Of a stretch of 8,847 nucleotides of DNA, positions 6,434 to 8,847 are shown one piece after another. The position numbers were made by a program, and so were the translations under genes. This stretch comes from CAMCXE01 sp041179125 (GTDB lineage: Bacteria > Pseudomonadota > Gammaproteobacteria > Pseudomonadales > Cellvibrionaceae). Each line of letters opens with the position of its first letter. Position 1 is the first letter of the stretch. Where the stretch lies: assembly GCA_041179125.1 (NCBI GenBank), contig JBEGTZ010000313.1:1-8847 (forward strand). The letters are read 5' to 3'. The notes below the pieces were generated by a model. It was not told the origin of the DNA and did no database searches. It worked only from the letters and a program-made list of their open reading frames with translations.

Positions 6434-7123
6434 ATGAACAATACGATTAAAAAATACTTAGGGTTTGGTTTTGTTGTTTTAAGCGGCATAGCTGCGGCGC
6501 AGGTTGCACAGGCTGGGACTGCGATATCCGCGCCTATATTTCCTATTTCTATTTTGGAAATTTACAAATACCAAAATGAAAATTATCCAAGCGATAAAGC
6601 TGTGCAATTAAAGCTGGCGCGGGATAATTTTAAATCCTACGAATACATGTTAAACCAATGCAGTACATTAACCGCCGGCATCGTTTTGGGGGATAACCTG
6701 AGCGATGAGCAAATTATGCAAAACTATCAGCTGACTTCTGAGTGCAGCTACAAGCATTTTTTGTCAAAACCCTATTATATTCCGCAGTTGGTGGCAGATG
6801 TGGATATTTGCCATGAAGCTTTGGGGGGTGAATTTAGAATGATTAGTGAATCGGATATTCGCACATTTACGCCGCATTTTTACCAAGAGCTAAACCATGT
6901 TTTATCGCCATCAATCGCAGGTAAAACGGGAGGTGGTTTTTATTTTTCGGTGATAACCTACATTCGTGGTGACGATGGCAGTATTAAAATTGGCGATCTT
7001 AGTGAAAATGTTTCCGGTGCCAGGGTGACGAAGCTGCCCAGTAATATCGACACCAGAAATCATTTAGAGTGGGTGAGCGGTGTTGGCGGGCCGATTACTC
7101 TGCGTTGTATGCGGACTGACTGA
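6434..7123 (+). CDS. Secreted four-cysteine protein of unknown function
   Basis: The product is 229 residues with a Sec signal peptide: KK at 6-7, a hydrophobic core, and a likely cut after AQA (residue 27). The mature part has four cysteines (76, 104, 126 and 225), compatible with two disulphide bonds in the periplasm or outside. An SPSIAGKTGGGFYFSVITYIRGDDGSIKIGDL stretch (158-189) looks beta-rich. Nothing here suggests an enzyme and I do not recognise the family. GGAG at 6423-6426 is seven bases before ATG 6434, which also gives the proper signal peptide; the frame is open upstream to 6389, overlapping the lipoprotein gene, but that start would spoil the signal. Its stop lies six bases before a repeat-like end (7129). 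Confidence 0.68.
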   Translation: MNNTIKKYLGFGFVVLSGIAAAQVAQAGTAISAPIFPISILEIYKYQNENYPSDKAVQLKLARDNFKSYEYMLNQCSTLTAGIVLGDNLSDEQIMQNYQLTSECSYKHFLSKPYYIPQLVADVDICHEALGGEFRMISESDIRTFTPHFYQELNHVLSPSIAGKTGGGFYFSVITYIRGDDGSIKIGDLSENVSGARVTKLPSNIDTRNHLEWVSGVGGPITLRCMRTD

Positions 7124-7128
7124 TTATA

Positions 7129-7157
7129 GGGCGCCTGCGGGAAATTCCCGCTCACTT
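7129..7157 (+). repeat. Probable remnant end of a MITE-like element
   Basis: The sequence GGGCGCCTGCGGGAAATTC followed by CTCACTT closely resembles the left end of the element at 8006 (GGGCACCTTGCGGAAATTC ... CCTCACTT), allowing one-base gaps and an internal deletion. It contains the palindrome GCGGGAAATTCCCGC (7137-7151). Only this end is seen; receptor-like coding sequence starts immediately after it, so the rest of the element appears to be missing. Confidence 0.5.
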
Positions 7158-7999
7158 ATTACGGCGATTTAAGTTTTAAAGCCTCGCTAGGGCTTGAGGA
7201 TTCGCAATCGGCCACTGGGCTTTATGCGCAATATTTGCGGGAATTAAATTCCAGCCTGCGCTTGGCGTTGGGCGCACGTTATGATTATTACAGGGAAATA
7301 GGCGGGCAATTAAGCCCCCGGTTGGGGTTAATTCAGCAGGTGGGCGAACATAACACCATTAAATTACTTTATGGTGAAGCCTTCAGAACACCTGCGTTAT
7401 CTGAAATTGGCGCCATTAATATGCCCGGCCAAAGTAATTCTCAATTAACCTATGAAACAATAAAAACACTTGAGCTGGTGTGGCGCGGGGAATGGAAACA
7501 CCTGGCTGCGGGTGTTAATGCTTTCCACAGCCGTTACGATGATCCCATTGCGGCAGGTTTTGTTGGCGGTAAAAATAATGGGGATTTTGATATTAACGGT
7601 GTGGAGTTTGAATCATCTCAAGAGTTTATGGATTATTGGATGTTACAAGCGAGTTTTACTCGGCTGCTTGAATTGCCTGATGAGTCATTTCGTGAGGCGG
7701 ATCATTTTGGTTCGTTGTCTTTGAATTTTTCTTATCAAAAATGGAATTGGAATCTGGCCTCTGTTTATCAGGCGGAGCGGGAAACTTTGGCGCAGCCCAA
7801 TGTGCGCTACGCACTATCGCCATTTTGGTTTGCCAACACCAAATTGGCTTATCAGTTTTCTGATACTTTTACGTGGCAATTGCACATTAAAAATATGTTT
7901 GATAAATCTTTTTCTACCCCGGCTAATGAATATAGCCCGGTTAACGGCATACCTAATCGTGGAAGGGTTTGGTCACTGGGGTTGCAATGGGATTATTAG
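7130..7999 (+). pseudogene. C-terminal fragment of a TonB-dependent receptor
   Basis: About 280 residues of the beta-barrel end of a TonB-dependent outer-membrane receptor. Family signs are GLYAQYLRELNSSLRLALGARYDYY, GGQLSPRLGLI, IKLLYGEAFRTPALSE, NGVEFES, and a C-terminal GRVWSLGLQWDY with the terminal aromatic residue used in outer-membrane insertion. Full-length receptors usually have 650-900 residues; signal peptide, TonB box, plug and first barrel strands are absent. The frame is closed upstream by TAG at 7127-7129, and the first in-frame ATG (7421) lies inside the barrel, so no functional start is apparent. Homology seems to begin around 7157 (YGDLSFKASLGLED), right where a MITE-like end stops, pointing to a rearrangement. 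There are no internal stops or frameshifts, so the loss is probably recent. The ligand is unknown. Confidence 0.82.
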
Positions 8000-8005
8000 T
8001 GTAAA

Positions 8006-8242
8006 GGGCACCTTGCGGAAATTCACTTTTCGCGCCCTCACTTCGTTATTTTCGTGCTCATTCGGTCATTTATACCGCATAAACTCCCTCCTTCGGCTTT
8101 GGCATCCTCGGCTTGGGCATCCAGCGTCGCTCTACCGCCTAAATCCCTTTAGGCGTGCGCCGCTCTACCTTCTGCATCCATGCAGTCGTCCGTGCAAAAA
8201 TGCCTCGCGATCATCGCGAAAATTGAATTTACAGAGACGCCC
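8006..8242 (+). mobile_element. MITE-like element with terminal inverted repeats and TAAA duplication
   Basis: The 237-bp element has imperfect terminal inverted repeats: left GGGCACCTTGCGGAAATTC plus ACTTTTCGCG (8006-8034), right the inverse, CGCGAAAATTGAATTTACAG plus AGACGCCC (8215-8242). About 24 of 29-30 positions agree. TAAA occurs directly before (8002-8005) and after (8243-8246) as a putative target duplication. Inside are the hairpin CGCCTAAA/TTTAGGCG (8136-8143 and 8148-8155) and the palindrome TCGCGATCATCGCGA (8205-8219). No transposase is encoded. It lies between the receptor remnant and the phzF-like gene. Open frames crossing it (e.g. 7800-8267) are not credible genes. Confidence 0.7.
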
Positions 8243-8256
8243 TAAAGGTAAAAAAC

Positions 8257-8847
8257 ATGTCAATTAAATATTATGTTGTGGATGCTTTTAGCGCTTTAGC
8301 TTTTGGCGGGAATCCTGCGGCGGTATGTATTTTGGATGCCCCTTTAGATGATTTGAAATTACAGGCTATCGCTGCCGAATTTAATTTATCGGAAACGGCC
8401 TATTTAATTCACCAAGGTGCGGACACCTGGGAATTGCGCTGGTTTACCCCTGCCACCGAGGTGAATTTATGCGGCCACGCCACTTTGGCTTCAGCTTGGG
8501 TTTTGTGGCACGAAATGGGTTTTGAAATTCCCGCGCTGCGTTTTTTAACCCGCAGCGGTGAATTAACTGCTACCCGAACGGGCGATGGCGCTACACTTAA
8601 TTTCCCATTAATACCCACGGCACCGCTGGGTGCTGAAGACAACCTTAGTGCTTTATTTCCTGAGGCGCAGGCCATTGCAATTGCGGGGGAGGATTTATTG
8701 CTGGAATTAAATGATGAGGCCGCAATTGGTGCCTATATACCCAATTTGCCTGCCATCACAGCGCTGCCCTACCGGGGTGTGATTATCACTGCCGCTGCTG
8801 AACACAAACCCTATCAAATCGCCTCGCGTTTCTTTGCCCCGCGTTTA
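8257..8847 (+). CDS. PhzF-family isomerase, 3' end outside the window
   Basis: First 197 codons of a PhzF-family (diaminopimelate-epimerase-like fold) protein; complete members have roughly 260-300 residues. Family signatures are YYVVDAFSALAFGGNPAAVC (5-24), NLSETAY with Glu46 matching the catalytic Glu of Pseudomonas PhzF, and FTPATEVNLCGHATLASAW with His74. PhzF itself isomerises a phenazine precursor, but most relatives are uncharacterised, and no phenazine genes are in the window, so phenazine synthesis should not be assumed. AAAGG at 8244-8248 is eight bases before ATG 8257 and overlaps the right target duplication of the adjacent MITE-like element, so the insertion sits immediately upstream of the ribosome binding site and must have separated the gene from any original promoter on that side. 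Confidence 0.9.
   Translation, partial: MSIKYYVVDAFSALAFGGNPAAVCILDAPLDDLKLQAIAAEFNLSETAYLIHQGADTWELRWFTPATEVNLCGHATLASAWVLWHEMGFEIPALRFLTRSGELTATRTGDGATLNFPLIPTAPLGAEDNLSALFPEAQAIAIAGEDLLLELNDEAAIGAYIPNLPAITALPYRGVIITAAAEHKPYQIASRFFAPRL

Noticed and set aside
7800..8267. 155-codon + strand open frame
   Set aside because: It overlaps the receptor fragment in another frame and runs through the MITE-like element; its composition is that of a translated repeat.
8257..8847. Phenazine biosynthesis assignment for the PhzF-like gene
   Set aside because: No other phz genes are seen and the family is functionally diverse.

Overview
The window looks like chromosomal DNA of a polysaccharide-degrading gammaproteobacterium, probably of the Cellvibrio/Saccharophagus/Teredinibacter kind. 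This is an inference: it rests on a mannan-type disaccharide phosphorylase/epimerase pair, TonB-dependent receptor sequence, an intact lipobox lipoprotein and the general look of the code. All supported genes are on the + strand; minus-strand open frames look like shadows.

Layout. (1) 1-444 is non-coding and rich in small palindromes and copies of a short dispersed motif (GAGGTTTYTAGGTT). It ends in a plausible promoter/operator for the first operon. (2) 445-2856 holds two cytosolic enzymes that work in sequence on mannose disaccharides: an AGE-family cellobiose (mannobiose) 2-epimerase turns Man-Man into Man-Glc, and a GH130 phosphorylase splits this into mannose 1-phosphate and glucose. (3) 2995-5828 is a tight three-gene operon: an AfsA-like hotdog protein, a divergent IspH/LytB-like iron-sulphur protein and an NAD(P)-dependent extended SDR. 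I do not know a described pathway with this trio. A small-molecule route, possibly butenolide/butyrolactone-like, is a reasonable hypothesis and is the most interesting item here. (4) 5829-6156 is a second repeat-rich intergenic region. It carries a 17-bp-stem palindrome and an inverted, nearly identical 41-bp copy of the repeat at 76-116, so blocks 2 and 3 are bracketed by inverted repeats.

(5) 6157-7123 encodes a small lipoprotein with a repeated DGSVY motif and a secreted four-cysteine protein, both of unknown function. (6) 7130-7999 is the C-terminal part of a TonB-dependent receptor without plug, signal peptide or start codon; it begins at what looks like the end of a small inverted-repeat element. 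(7) 8006-8242 is a well-formed MITE-like element with imperfect terminal inverted repeats and a TAAA target duplication, lying directly before the ribosome binding site of (8) a PhzF-family gene, cut by the window end.

The 5' half thus combines sugar catabolism with an unexplained biosynthetic operon, and the 3' half shows repeat-driven rearrangement. No tRNA, rRNA, CRISPR array or transposase gene was recognised.
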